NCBI RefSeq assembly: GCF_937875265.1
Contig: NZ_CALLXM010000090.1
Location: forward strand, 1 to 20,879
DNA: 20,879 nucleotides
DNA from: an uncultured Acetobacter sp.
GTDB lineage: Bacteria; Pseudomonadota; Alphaproteobacteria; Acetobacterales; Acetobacteraceae
Reading direction: 5' to 3'
Part shown: positions 1 to 7,135 of the stretch, in pieces
How the letters are laid out: the number at the start of each line of letters is the position of its first letter
How positions within the stretch are numbered: the stretch's first letter is position 1
Made by a program: the position numbers and the translations under genes
The notes under the pieces: model-generated
Seen by the model: only the letters and a program-made list of their open reading frames with translations
Told to the model about the DNA's origin: nothing
Databases searched by the model: none

Positions 1-1188
1 TCAGCTGGTGTGCAGGCTGAAGCTAAGGCCCGCCACCCGGCCTTCTGGCGGGAGCGCGATGCTTTGTCTCGTGAGCTGGTGCAGGCTGGCCAAGTTGAGG
101 ACGCTCTGTTTCTGGCGGATGATACCACTCTCACAGGGGCCAGCCGCTTAGATGCCCAGTTCCTGAGCGGGTGGATTGCTCTGCAAAAGCTGCACAACCC
201 GACGCAGGCTGATGTCTTTTTCAGGCCGCTGGCGGACTCTCCAGCTCTTATTACCAAAAGCCGTGGGTTTTACTGGCTCGGGCGTGCTCGCCTTGCATCA
301 CAGGATAATGCCTCAGCGCAGGCAGACTGGCGCAAGGCTGCTAGTTATCCGGGCACATTTTATGGTCAGATGGCCGCAGCAAAGCTTGCAGGCGACGAAA
401 ACACGCTGTTAGCGCCAGACCATATTCCGCCTGCCATTACACAGGCTCTGGCTGCAGAACGAGACCCTGCCCTGCCCGCGTCTGAGACTAACCGTCTTGC
501 CGGGAGTGATCTGGTTCAGGCTGCGCAGCTACTTGTATCGTGGGGTGATAAGCCTCACGCACGGGACTTTTTGATGTTGCTGGAGCAGCAGCTGGTGTCC
601 ATGTCTGACAGGCTTGCATTGTCTGATCTGGCCTTACGGCTGAACCTGCCGGATGTTGCTGTAACGGTGGCGCGTCAGGTCGGGCGGAACGGTATTTTTC
701 TGCTCCATTCTGGCTGGCCAGTTCCCTATACGCCGCCGGCAACAGGCATTCCGTCCGCACTGGTGCTGGGGCTTTCCCGGCAGGAGAGCAATTTTAACCC
801 GGATGCAATCAGCTCATCCAACGCGATCGGCCTGATGCAGCTCAAGCCTGCGACCGCAGGGGATATGGTCCGTAAAGCAGGTGTTCCGGCTTCAGCAGCT
901 ACGGCATCCGGTCTGCATGATCCAGAAAACAATATGGCGCTGGGTGCGGCTTATCTAGCCTATTTGCAAGACAAGTTTGGAAACGTCGTGCCCTACATGA
1001 CGGCGGCTTATAATGGCGGCCCGACCCGCCTGACACGCTGGCTAGCCGCCGCCGGAGATCCGGGGCGCAGTGGTGCCTCGCAGGACGAGATGATCGACTG
1101 GATTGAGAGCATTCCCTTCTCCGAAACACGGAATTACGTCCAACGCGTGTGGGAAAACACGACCATCTATACGGCTATGGGGAAATAA
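1..1188 (+). CDS. slt: Soluble lytic murein transglycosylase (5'-truncated by window edge)
   Basis: The reading frame is open from base 1, so the gene starts before the window; 395 residues plus the stop are visible. The N-terminal part is helical and repeat-like (Ala/Leu/Trp-rich, with FYWLGRARLA and FYGQMAAAKLAG), as in the superhelical U/L domain of Slt70 enzymes. The C-terminal third is the lysozyme-like SLT domain: LGLSRQESNFNPDAIS carries the catalytic Glu (codon 784-786), followed by SNAIGLMQLKPATA and the AAYNGGP motif. Enzymes of this family cleave the MurNAc-GlcNAc bond of peptidoglycan in the periplasm and form 1,6-anhydroMurNAc. The signal peptide would lie in the missing 5' part. 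The stop TAA shares one base with the pgpA start. The family is certain; the exact paralogue name is inferred. Confidence 0.9.
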   Translation, partial: SAGVQAEAKARHPAFWRERDALSRELVQAGQVEDALFLADDTTLTGASRLDAQFLSGWIALQKLHNPTQADVFFRPLADSPALITKSRGFYWLGRARLASQDNASAQADWRKAASYPGTFYGQMAAAKLAGDENTLLAPDHIPPAITQALAAERDPALPASETNRLAGSDLVQAAQLLVSWGDKPHARDFLMLLEQQLVSMSDRLALSDLALRLNLPDVAVTVARQVGRNGIFLLHSGWPVPYTPPATGIPSALVLGLSRQESNFNPDAISSSNAIGLMQLKPATAGDMVRKAGVPASAATASGLHDPENNMALGAAYLAYLQDKFGNVVPYMTAAYNGGPTRLTRWLAAAGDPGRSGASQDEMIDWIESIPFSETRNYVQRVWENTTIYTAMGK

Positions 1189-1679
1189 TGATGACGCCTT
1201 CCCGTTTTCTGGCAACGTTTGGCGGGTGCGGCCTCGCCCCCCGTGCACCGGGTACCGTTGGGTCTCTGGCTGGTTTGCTGCTGGGAGTGCCCTTGCTCAA
1301 GCGTCCACGCGCACTTGTCGGGGCGATTGGGGTTGTTACCATTGCAGGCTGGTGGGCGGCTGACCGTGCCGGAGAGGGTGAGGACCACAGCTGGATTGTG
1401 ATTGATGAGGTTGCGGGGATGTGGGTCAGCCTGCTGGCTTGTTTGCCTGAAAACCCTGAAGACTCTGCCTCAGTCAGAAAAAGTCTGGCTCTCTCTGTGC
1501 TGGCTTTTGCACTCTTTCGTCTGTTCGACATCACAAAACCCGGTCCCGTTGGTTATCTGGATCGCAAGCATGGCGCGACAGGTATTATGGGGGATGACTT
1601 AGTGGCTGGTGTAATGGCAGCAGCCTGCATCAAGGCTGGACGGCTGGCAGCCCGTAAGCTGCCCTCTTCCAAAGGCTGA
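1188..1679 (+). CDS. pgpA: Phosphatidylglycerophosphatase A
   Basis: 163 residues from the ATG at 1188, which overlaps the upstream TAA by one base; a second ATG follows at 1191. An upstream in-frame ATG at 1149 lies inside the transglycosylase gene and lacks family sequence, so it was rejected. The protein removes phosphate from phosphatidylglycerophosphate to give phosphatidylglycerol at the inner membrane. PgpA family signatures are visible: GLAPRAPGTVGSLAG (about residues 15-29), the acidic IVIDEVAGMW motif (Asp73, Glu74) and FRLFDITKPGP followed by GDDLVAG near the C-terminus, with hydrophobic helices between them. The one-base overlap implies co-transcription with the transglycosylase gene. 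Confidence 0.95.
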   Translation: MMTPSRFLATFGGCGLAPRAPGTVGSLAGLLLGVPLLKRPRALVGAIGVVTIAGWWAADRAGEGEDHSWIVIDEVAGMWVSLLACLPENPEDSASVRKSLALSVLAFALFRLFDITKPGPVGYLDRKHGATGIMGDDLVAGVMAAACIKAGRLAARKLPSSKG

Positions 1680-1684
1680 ATACG

Positions 1685-2200
1685 ATGCCCGATACACTTC
1701 TGGCGGCAGATTTCTCCTCTGAATTAATACAGAACGCAGCGGAATTGCTTGATACGCTTCGGCGTCATCAAGCGAAGCTGGTAACGGCAGAAAGCTGTAC
1801 GGGCGGACTGGTTGCTGCCCTGTTGACGCAGCATGCAGGCTCTTCAGATGTCACTGAAGGTGGCCTTGTAACCTATTCCAACAGCATGAAGCAGTCTGTT
1901 TTAGGCGTTCAGGCGGAAACCTTGCGGCAGTTTGGGGCTGTGAGCGCAGAGACGGTTCGAGAGATGGCAGCAGGTGCTTTAAGCATTTCACAGGATGCGA
2001 CGCATTCTGTTTCTATCTCTGGTATTGCCGGACCGGGTGGCGGGTCGTCAGAAAAGCCTGTGGGCCTTGTCTGGTTTGGCACTGCAGTGCGTGGTGGTGA
2101 TGTTCTGGCGGAATCTCGGATTTTCAAAGGGAACCGAACAGAGGTTCGCACTCAGGCGGCTTTCTATGCCCTTGCTCTTGTTGGCCAACGCTTGTCCTGA
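1685..2200 (+). CDS. pncC: Nicotinamide-nucleotide amidohydrolase (stand-alone CinA C-terminal domain)
   Basis: 171 residues. The protein is only the C-terminal domain of CinA: the family motif ESCTGG is at residues 36-41, YSNSMKQSVLG follows (Tyr64, Lys69), then SGIAGPGGGS and KPVGLVW. PncC enzymes deamidate nicotinamide mononucleotide to nicotinate mononucleotide in pyridine nucleotide salvage. The N-terminal COG1058 domain of two-domain CinA proteins is absent. It starts 5 bases after the pgpA stop, and the AAAGG at the end of pgpA can serve as its ribosome binding site, so it is probably the last gene of this operon. A strong hairpin terminator follows. The family is firm; the biochemical role is taken from characterised members. 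Confidence 0.93.
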   Translation: MPDTLLAADFSSELIQNAAELLDTLRRHQAKLVTAESCTGGLVAALLTQHAGSSDVTEGGLVTYSNSMKQSVLGVQAETLRQFGAVSAETVREMAAGALSISQDATHSVSISGIAGPGGGSSEKPVGLVWFGTAVRGGDVLAESRIFKGNRTEVRTQAAFYALALVGQRLS

Positions 2201-2213
2201 GCAAGAGAGACAC

Positions 2214-2256
2214 AAAAAGCGCCAGAAGGAATTAGGAATCCTTCTAGCGCTTTTTT
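2214..2256. terminator. Bidirectional intrinsic terminator between convergent pncC and the secreted-protein gene
   Basis: AAAAAGCGCCAGAAGGA (2214-2230) pairs with TCCTTCTAGCGCTTTTTT (2239-2256) with one mismatch and an 8-base loop. The A-run on one side and T-run on the other allow termination in both directions. It lies just after the pncC stop and between two genes that point at each other. Confidence 0.88.
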
Positions 2257-2296
2257 CAGACGCCTAAATGCAGATTTAACCGCATTTTACAGCGTT

Positions 2297-2722
2297 TTAC
2301 TGACCAACTGCTGGAGCGTTAGCCGGTACCGTTGCTGTCGGCAGGGTCGGAGCAGCAGGAGCCGTTACGCTCGGTGCAACCGGTGCTGCCATATGGGGCA
2401 TAGTCGGGGCTGCCGGAAGAGCCGGGGCAGTTACGCCTGTGCCTGCTGCCGGAATGGCAACAGCTGAGCCCGGAACGGGTGCTGCAATCGGAGCGGCTGT
2501 CGGCGCTGCGGCAAAAGCCGGAGCGTTGGCACGCTGTGCAGCAGACAGGCTCTGGTTGTTCAGGTCATCGGTGCTGGAGTCACCGCTGGTTTCTTTAGCT
2601 GCAGCACATTTTGTACCAGAGCAATGTACATCGTGTTTATGTGCATGGTGCGTTGCAGCGAAAACCGGGCTGGCAATCAGCGTGGCGGAAACAAGTGCCG
2701 TAGCAGCAAAGAATTTTTTCAT
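2297..2722 (-). CDS. Small exported Ala/Pro-rich protein with N-terminal His/Cys cluster (function unknown)
   Basis: I do not recognise a characterised family. From the ATG at 2722 the protein has 141 residues. Residues 1-22 (MKKFFAATALVSATLIASPVFA) form a typical Sec signal peptide with an AxA-type cleavage site. The mature protein begins with HHAHKHDVHCSGTKC, four spaced histidine positions and two cysteines that could bind metal. A polar stretch (GDSSTDDLNNQSLSAAQRA) follows, then about 80 residues almost entirely Ala, Pro, Val and Thr, probably disordered. An in-frame ATG at 2728 exists, but AAGGA lies only 3 bases before it and 9 bases before the 2722 ATG, so 2722 is preferred. The gene is monocistronic, with a promoter at 2788-2816, a leader hairpin, and a terminator shared with pncC. 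A periplasmic or surface location is inferred. Confidence 0.75.
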   Translation of the reverse strand: MKKFFAATALVSATLIASPVFAATHHAHKHDVHCSGTKCAAAKETSGDSSTDDLNNQSLSAAQRANAPAFAAAPTAAPIAAPVPGSAVAIPAAGTGVTAPALPAAPTMPHMAAPVAPSVTAPAAPTLPTATVPANAPAVGQ

Positions 2723-2748
2723 AAACATCAGTCCTTATTCAAACGCTG

Positions 2749-2772
2749 AATTGCTTTTACAAAAAAGCAATT
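2749..2772 (-). repeat. Perfect 10-bp hairpin in the 5' leader of the exported-protein gene
   Basis: AATTGCTTTT and AAAAGCAATT form a perfect inverted repeat around a 4-base loop. It lies between the predicted -10 box and the ribosome binding site of the exported-protein gene, so it would form near the 5' end of that mRNA. No T-run follows it in the direction of the gene, so it is not a standard terminator. An RNA-stability or regulatory role is inference. Confidence 0.7.
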
Positions 2773-2787
2773 TTCCAACAGACTTGT

Positions 2788-2816
2788 AATATATAGAAAA
2801 TTACGCTCCGTAACAA
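2788..2816 (-). promoter_or_regulatory. Sigma-70-type promoter of the exported-protein gene
   Basis: On the minus strand a -35 box TTGTTA (2816-2811) and a -10 box TATATT (2793-2788) are separated by exactly 17 bases. Transcription would begin near 2781, giving a leader of about 58 bases that includes the 10-bp hairpin. This is the clearest promoter in the window by eye. Confidence 0.6.
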
Positions 2817-2822
2817 CAACCT

Positions 2823-2859
2823 AGAGCATTTTGAGTGCTTAATCGAAAGAAAATGCGCT
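2823..2859. repeat. Imperfect intergenic inverted repeat downstream of ratA
   Basis: AGAGCATTTT (2823-2832) and AAAATGCGCT (2850-2859) pair at 9 of 10 positions around a 17-base spacer. It starts 5 bases past the ratA stop, so it may end the long pdh-lipA-ratA transcript, although no clean T-run follows. The arms resemble the GAGCATTTT...AAAATGCG intergenic elements common in alphaproteobacterial genomes; that resemblance is from memory, not from a search. Confidence 0.5.
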
Positions 2860-2863
2860 TTAA

Positions 2864-3340
2864 TTACTGTGTAACCGGGTGCTCTTTTGGCAAAGACGCG
2901 GCGGTTTCTGGTGGGCCGTAAACTTCACGCGCTCTGCGCAGAAAAGCCGAAACCATCAGACGGACGGCTTCCCCAAATACAACACCAATTGCGGCCTGAA
3001 GGATGCGAGAGCGGAATTCAAAATCGACAAAAAATTCCACCATGCAGCCATGCTCATCAGGCGTGAACTTCCAGATATTTTTCAGATACCTGAAGGGCCC
3101 TTTTTCGTACTGCACCATGATGGTGTCAGGTCGGTTGAGCGTAACACGGGAAGTAAAACTTTCCCGGAATGGGCCGAACCCGACCGTCAGATCAGCAACC
3201 AGCTCTGTCGTAGTCTGGGTGCGCACACGCGCAGCAACGCACCAGGGTAGAAATTCAGGGTAACGACCAACATCCGCAACAAGATCAAAAATCTGATCGG
3301 CCCGATACGCGAGAACACGCCTTTCTGCGTGTTTAGGCAT
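2864..3340 (-). CDS. Coq10/RatA-family START-domain protein
   Basis: 158 residues forming one START-like domain: N-terminal YRADQIFDLVADVGRYPEFLPWC, then VADLTVGFGPFRESFTSRVTL, GPFRYLKNIWKF and a C-terminal helix with FGEAVRLMVSAFLRRA. Mitochondrial and bacterial Coq10 proteins bind ubiquinone and support its function in respiration. The E. coli homologue RatA was described as a ribosome-association toxin. In alphaproteobacteria next to lipA, the Coq10 role seems more likely, but sequence alone does not decide. The ATG overlaps the lipA TGA by one base (TGATG), so translation is probably coupled. It is the last gene of the pdh-lpd-lipA block. Possible names are ratA or coq10. Confidence 0.9.
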   Translation of the reverse strand: MPKHAERRVLAYRADQIFDLVADVGRYPEFLPWCVAARVRTQTTTELVADLTVGFGPFRESFTSRVTLNRPDTIMVQYEKGPFRYLKNIWKFTPDEHGCMVEFFVDFEFRSRILQAAIGVVFGEAVRLMVSAFLRRAREVYGPPETAASLPKEHPVTQ

Positions 3341-4314
3341 CAGTTCGCCCCCGCAAGGCGGGTGTTACGCGTCTGCTGCAATTCAGCAAAATCCGAATCA
3401 GCGTGGTAGGATGAACGGGTCAGCGGGCTGGAACTGACCTGAAGAAAACCTTTGACGCGGGCCATAGCGCCATACTCCTCAAACTCAGTGGGGGTGACAA
3501 AACGGGCAACCGCCGCGTGTTTCACCGTAGGCTGCAGATACTGGCCCATCGTAATAAAATCCACATCTGCAATGCGCAGATCATCCATGACCTGAGCGAT
3601 TTCCATCTTTTCCTCACCCAGCCCGAGCATAAGGCCGGATTTGGTAAAGATGGAGGCATCCAACTGTTTCACCCGGTCCAGAAGACGCATGGACTGGTAG
3701 TAGCGCGCCCCAGGTCTGATGCTTGGGTAAAGGCGCGGAACCGTTTCCAGATTATGGTTGAATACGTCAGGTCGCGCTTCAACAACAATTTCCAATGCAT
3801 TGTTTTTACGTAAAAAATCAGGCGTAAGAATTTCAATGGTTGTACCCGGTGCAGCATTCCGAATTGAAGTAATGACCTGAGCAAAATGCCGTGCGCCACC
3901 ATCTTCCAGATCATCCCGGTCAACCGAGGTAATCACCACATGGCGTAACCCCAGCTTGGCCACGGCTTCAGCCACGCGTGCGGGTTCGTCCGCGTCCAGA
4001 GAATGAGGCATGCCTGTTGTGACATTGCAGAAGGAACAGGCGCGCGTGCAGATTTCGCCCATGATCATCATGGTGGCATGGCGCTGAGACCAGCATTCAC
4101 CAATGTTGGGGCACGCAGCCTCTTCACACACCGTTACCAGACGGTTGTCCCGCATCAGCTTGCGGGTTTCGTGATACACAGGATGCGTCGGCGCTTTAAC
4201 GCGGATCCATTCCGGTTTGCGTGCAATCGGGTTGTCAGGCCGGTGTGCTTTTTCCGGGTGACGGGCTTTGCTCGCCCCACCCTTCCGATGATCAATCAAG
4301 ACGCGTGTAGACAT
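3340..4314 (-). CDS. lipA: Lipoyl synthase (radical SAM)
   Basis: 324 residues from the ATG at 4314. A GTG at 4332 would add six residues (MGAGDI) but has its SD-like bases too close, so the internal ATG is preferred. LipA inserts two sulfurs into octanoyl groups on lipoyl domains. Both [4Fe-4S] clusters are visible: the auxiliary cluster CEEAACPNIGEC (Cys63, Cys68, Cys74) and the radical-SAM CTRACSFC (Cys89, Cys93, Cys96). The C-terminal RSSYHA motif carries the serine ligand of the auxiliary cluster. Its products are needed by the lipoyl domains of PdhB and PdhC encoded just upstream. A dyad at 4355-4387 lies in the gap to lpdA. Confidence 0.97.
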   Translation of the reverse strand: MSTRVLIDHRKGGASKARHPEKAHRPDNPIARKPEWIRVKAPTHPVYHETRKLMRDNRLVTVCEEAACPNIGECWSQRHATMMIMGEICTRACSFCNVTTGMPHSLDADEPARVAEAVAKLGLRHVVITSVDRDDLEDGGARHFAQVITSIRNAAPGTTIEILTPDFLRKNNALEIVVEARPDVFNHNLETVPRLYPSIRPGARYYQSMRLLDRVKQLDASIFTKSGLMLGLGEEKMEIAQVMDDLRIADVDFITMGQYLQPTVKHAAVARFVTPTEFEEYGAMARVKGFLQVSSSPLTRSSYHADSDFAELQQTRNTRLAGAN

Positions 4315-4354
4315 GATATCGCCCGCTCCCACACTCCGGGTTAAGAAGAACTGG

Positions 4355-4387
4355 AACGCTCTTACCTTGGCGTCAAGGTAAGAACGC
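4355..4387 (-). promoter_or_regulatory. Strong dyad/hairpin between lpdA and lipA
   Basis: On the minus strand CTTACCTT-GACGCC-AAGGTAAG is a perfect 8-bp dyad with a 6-base spacer. With one further A-T pair and wobble pairs it extends to a stem of about 13 bp. It sits in the 130-base gap between lpdA and lipA. A loose T-rich stretch (TTCTTCTT) follows after several bases. It could be a partial terminator or RNA-processing site in the operon, or a protein operator in DNA; the sequence does not decide. Confidence 0.6.
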
Positions 4388-4444
4388 CCTTATTGGCGCT
4401 CCAGGCAGCATCACACCCGCGAGAGTGGCCGCCTGATATCCGGA

Positions 4445-5854
4445 CTAGAAATGCAGAGCGCCATCATACGCTGCCAATACAGCTTCATGCATGGACTCAG
4501 AAATGGTCGGATGTGGGAAAATGGTTTCAGCCAGTTCGGCTTCCGTCAGCTCACCCGTGCGGGCAATAACGTAGCCCTGAATCATTTCCGTCACTTCCGC
4601 CCCAATCATATGGGCACCCAGAAGTTCACCCGTGCTGGCATCAAACACAGTTTTCACCAGCCCGTCCGGTTCTCCCATAGCAAGTGCCTTGCCGTTGGCA
4701 CGCAGGGGGAATCTTCCAACCCGAACTTTGTATCCGGCTTCTTTGGCGCGAGCCTCTGTATAGCCAACAGAAGCAACCTGCGGACGGCAGTAAGTGCATC
4801 CCGGAATTTTTGTAATTTCAATGGGATGCACCGGCTTCCCTGCAATGGCATCCACACACATCACAGCTTCATGGCTGGCTTTGTGCGCAAGCCATGGGGC
4901 ACCGGCCAGATCACCAATAGCATACACACCCGGCTCACCTGTCTGGCACAGAGCATCCGTTACCACATGGGTGCGATCTGTTTTGATCTTAGTGCCTTCC
5001 AGCCCGATATTCTCGATATTGCCGACAATCCCAACAGCAGAAATCACGCGATCAACCGTGAAGTCCTCACTCTTGCCATCCACTTCAATGGCGACAGTGA
5101 CGTCCGTATCGGATTTGCGCAGTGGGCCGACCTTGGCGCTGGTCAGCACGCGCATGCCTTGTTTTTCAAAGGCCTTACGCGCCAGATTACTTATTTCCTC
5201 ATCTTCTACCGGCAGAATACGCGGGGCGACCTCAACCAGAGTGACTTCTGACCCCATGTTCCGGTAAAAAGAGGCGAACTCGCTGCCAATAGCGCCCGAG
5301 CCAATGACGAGCAGGCGGCGCGGAAGTTCATCCGGCACCAGAGCTTCCCGGTAAGACCAGACCAGCTTTCCATCAGCTTCCAGCCCCGGCAGCGCCCGAG
5401 CACGGGCGCCAGTTGCCAGAATAACGTGCTTTGCCGTTAGTGTGACAGGCTGACCTTTTTCCGATGTTACCAGCACTTTACGCTTGCCCGAAGCGACGCC
5501 GTCCAGCTTGCCAAATCCTTCAAAAACAGGAACTTTGGCTTTCTTGAGCAGATGCGCAACACCGGTTGAGAGTTGTTTGGACACAGCTCTGGAACGGGCA
5601 ATGATCTTCGGGAAATCAAAGGCAACTTTTTCTGCGCTGAACCCATATGTTCCAAGATCATGCAGAAGATGGTTGATTTCAGACGCACGCAGGAGAGCTT
5701 TTGTGGGGATACACCCCCAGTTCAGGCAGATCCCGCCTAGATGCCGGGCTTCTACCACTGCGGCGGAAAGTCCGAGCTGTGCAGCCCGCAGAGCCGCAAC
5801 ATAGCCACCCGGCCCACCACCAACGACGATAATGTCAAAATCTGTTCCGCTCAT
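4445..5854 (-). CDS. lpdA: Dihydrolipoyl dehydrogenase (E3 of pyruvate dehydrogenase)
   Basis: 469 residues from the ATG at 5854, which has AGGGAA upstream; the open frame continues further 5' into pdhC but without family sequence. The enzyme reoxidises dihydrolipoyl groups and passes electrons through FAD to NAD+. Visible parts: FAD-binding VVGGGPGGY (residues 10-18), redox pair in CLNWGCIPTK (Cys43, Cys48), NAD-binding GSGAIGSEFASFY, the FAD-binding AIGDLAGAPWLAHKA, and the active-site HPTISE (His448, Glu453) in the dimerisation domain. No lipoyl domain is fused to it. It starts 23 bases after pdhC, consistent with one operon for the whole complex. Confidence 0.97.
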   Translation of the reverse strand: MSGTDFDIIVVGGGPGGYVAALRAAQLGLSAAVVEARHLGGICLNWGCIPTKALLRASEINHLLHDLGTYGFSAEKVAFDFPKIIARSRAVSKQLSTGVAHLLKKAKVPVFEGFGKLDGVASGKRKVLVTSEKGQPVTLTAKHVILATGARARALPGLEADGKLVWSYREALVPDELPRRLLVIGSGAIGSEFASFYRNMGSEVTLVEVAPRILPVEDEEISNLARKAFEKQGMRVLTSAKVGPLRKSDTDVTVAIEVDGKSEDFTVDRVISAVGIVGNIENIGLEGTKIKTDRTHVVTDALCQTGEPGVYAIGDLAGAPWLAHKASHEAVMCVDAIAGKPVHPIEITKIPGCTYCRPQVASVGYTEARAKEAGYKVRVGRFPLRANGKALAMGEPDGLVKTVFDASTGELLGAHMIGAEVTEMIQGYVIARTGELTEAELAETIFPHPTISESMHEAVLAAYDGALHF

Positions 5855-5877
5855 GGTCGTTCCCTGCAAACGCGGTG

Positions 5878-7125
5878 TTAAAGAACAAGTGTCAGAGGAG
5901 ATTCGACCACTGACCGGAATGCCGAGAGCCATTCAGCCGCCATGGCGCCATCGACAACGCGATGGTCGACAGAGAGCGTAACCGTCATGACGGTTGCAAT
6001 CGCCAGCTCATTCCCCTTCACCACAGGCTGCCTCTTCCCTGCTGCAATAGCCAGAATGGCGGCTTGCGGCGGGTTGATGATGGCAGCGAAGTCACGCACC
6101 CCGAACATCCCCATATTGGAGATGGAGAACGTGCCTCCCTGAAACTCTTCCGGCTTCAGTTTGCCTGCGCGAGCCCGTTTGACCAGATCTTTGGTCTCTT
6201 TGCTGATCTCTTTCAGGCTCTTCTGGTTTACCTGTTTGACGATGGGGGTAATCAGCCCGTCCGGAATAGAGACGGCGATAGAAATATCCACATTGTCATG
6301 CAGGAGTGTTGCCTCATCAGTGAAGGAGGCATTGACGTTCGGCACGCGCTTGAGCGCAATGGCTGAGGCTTTGACCAGCATGTCATTCACGGACAGCTTG
6401 AAGGCTTCAGGCCCTTCATCCGGGGATGTTGCATTCAGCTGAGAGCGCAGAGCCAGCAGCGCATCCAGCTCAACATCCACAGAGACGTAAAAATGCGGAA
6501 TTGTGCTTTTTGCTTCGCTCAGACGGCGTGCAATCACCTTCCGCATGCTGGAATGCGGCACGGCACGGCTTGTCGGGGCAGAGGCTCCGGCGAGAGCCGC
6601 GGTCGGGGTGACCGTAGCGCCCTGAACCGTTGCGTTCTCCACATCCCGGCGCACAATACGGCCATTCGGCCCCGTACCTTTAATGCGGGAAAGATCCAGC
6701 CCCTTCTGGCTGGCAATCCGCTTTGCCAGTGGAGAGGCAATAATACGCGTGCCGGTTGCCGGGAGACTTGCCGAGGTGGTTTGTGCTGTCGGAGCTGCTC
6801 CAGACGAGGCTGTGGTCTGGGTGGCGGGTGCAGAGGCTGCTGGTTTTGAAGGTTTTACTGCTCCGGCTTCCGGCACAGCTTCCCCTTCCGCAACCAGAAT
6901 GGCGATAGGCGTATTGACCGCAATTCCCTGCGTGCCTTCCGGCACCAGAGTGCGGCCAAGAATGCCTTCTTCCACAGCTTCCACTTCCATGGTTGCCTTG
7001 TCGGTCTCGATCTCGGCAATCACGTCGCCGATCGCAACCTTCTCACCTTCCGCCTTAACCCAGCGGGCCAGTGTGCCTTCTGTCATGGTGGGTGACAGGG
7101 CTGGCATCAGAACTTCAATAGCCAT
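5878..7125 (-). CDS. pdhC: Pyruvate dehydrogenase E2, dihydrolipoamide acetyltransferase
   Basis: 415 residues. One lipoyl domain lies at about residues 1-87 with the lipoylation site TDKA (Lys43). An Ala/Thr/Pro linker follows, then the E3/E1-binding domain (about 128-165, IIASPLAKRIA through GRIVRRDVE), a second linker, and the acyltransferase domain ending in DHRVVDG (His388, Asp392). E2 forms the core of the complex and moves acetyl groups from E1 to CoA. The start is supported by GAGGGA a few bases upstream, and pdhB ends 10 bases before it. The lipoyl domain is a close copy of the one in PdhB. Confidence 0.97.
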   Translation of the reverse strand: MAIEVLMPALSPTMTEGTLARWVKAEGEKVAIGDVIAEIETDKATMEVEAVEEGILGRTLVPEGTQGIAVNTPIAILVAEGEAVPEAGAVKPSKPAASAPATQTTASSGAAPTAQTTSASLPATGTRIIASPLAKRIASQKGLDLSRIKGTGPNGRIVRRDVENATVQGATVTPTAALAGASAPTSRAVPHSSMRKVIARRLSEAKSTIPHFYVSVDVELDALLALRSQLNATSPDEGPEAFKLSVNDMLVKASAIALKRVPNVNASFTDEATLLHDNVDISIAVSIPDGLITPIVKQVNQKSLKEISKETKDLVKRARAGKLKPEEFQGGTFSISNMGMFGVRDFAAIINPPQAAILAIAAGKRQPVVKGNELAIATVMTVTLSVDHRVVDGAMAAEWLSAFRSVVESPLTLVL

Positions 7126-7135
7126 CTCTTTTCCC

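Noticed and set aside
4451..5251. 266-codon antisense ORF across lpdA
   Set aside because: The lpdA frame holds all expected motifs; the antisense product has no recognisable domain.
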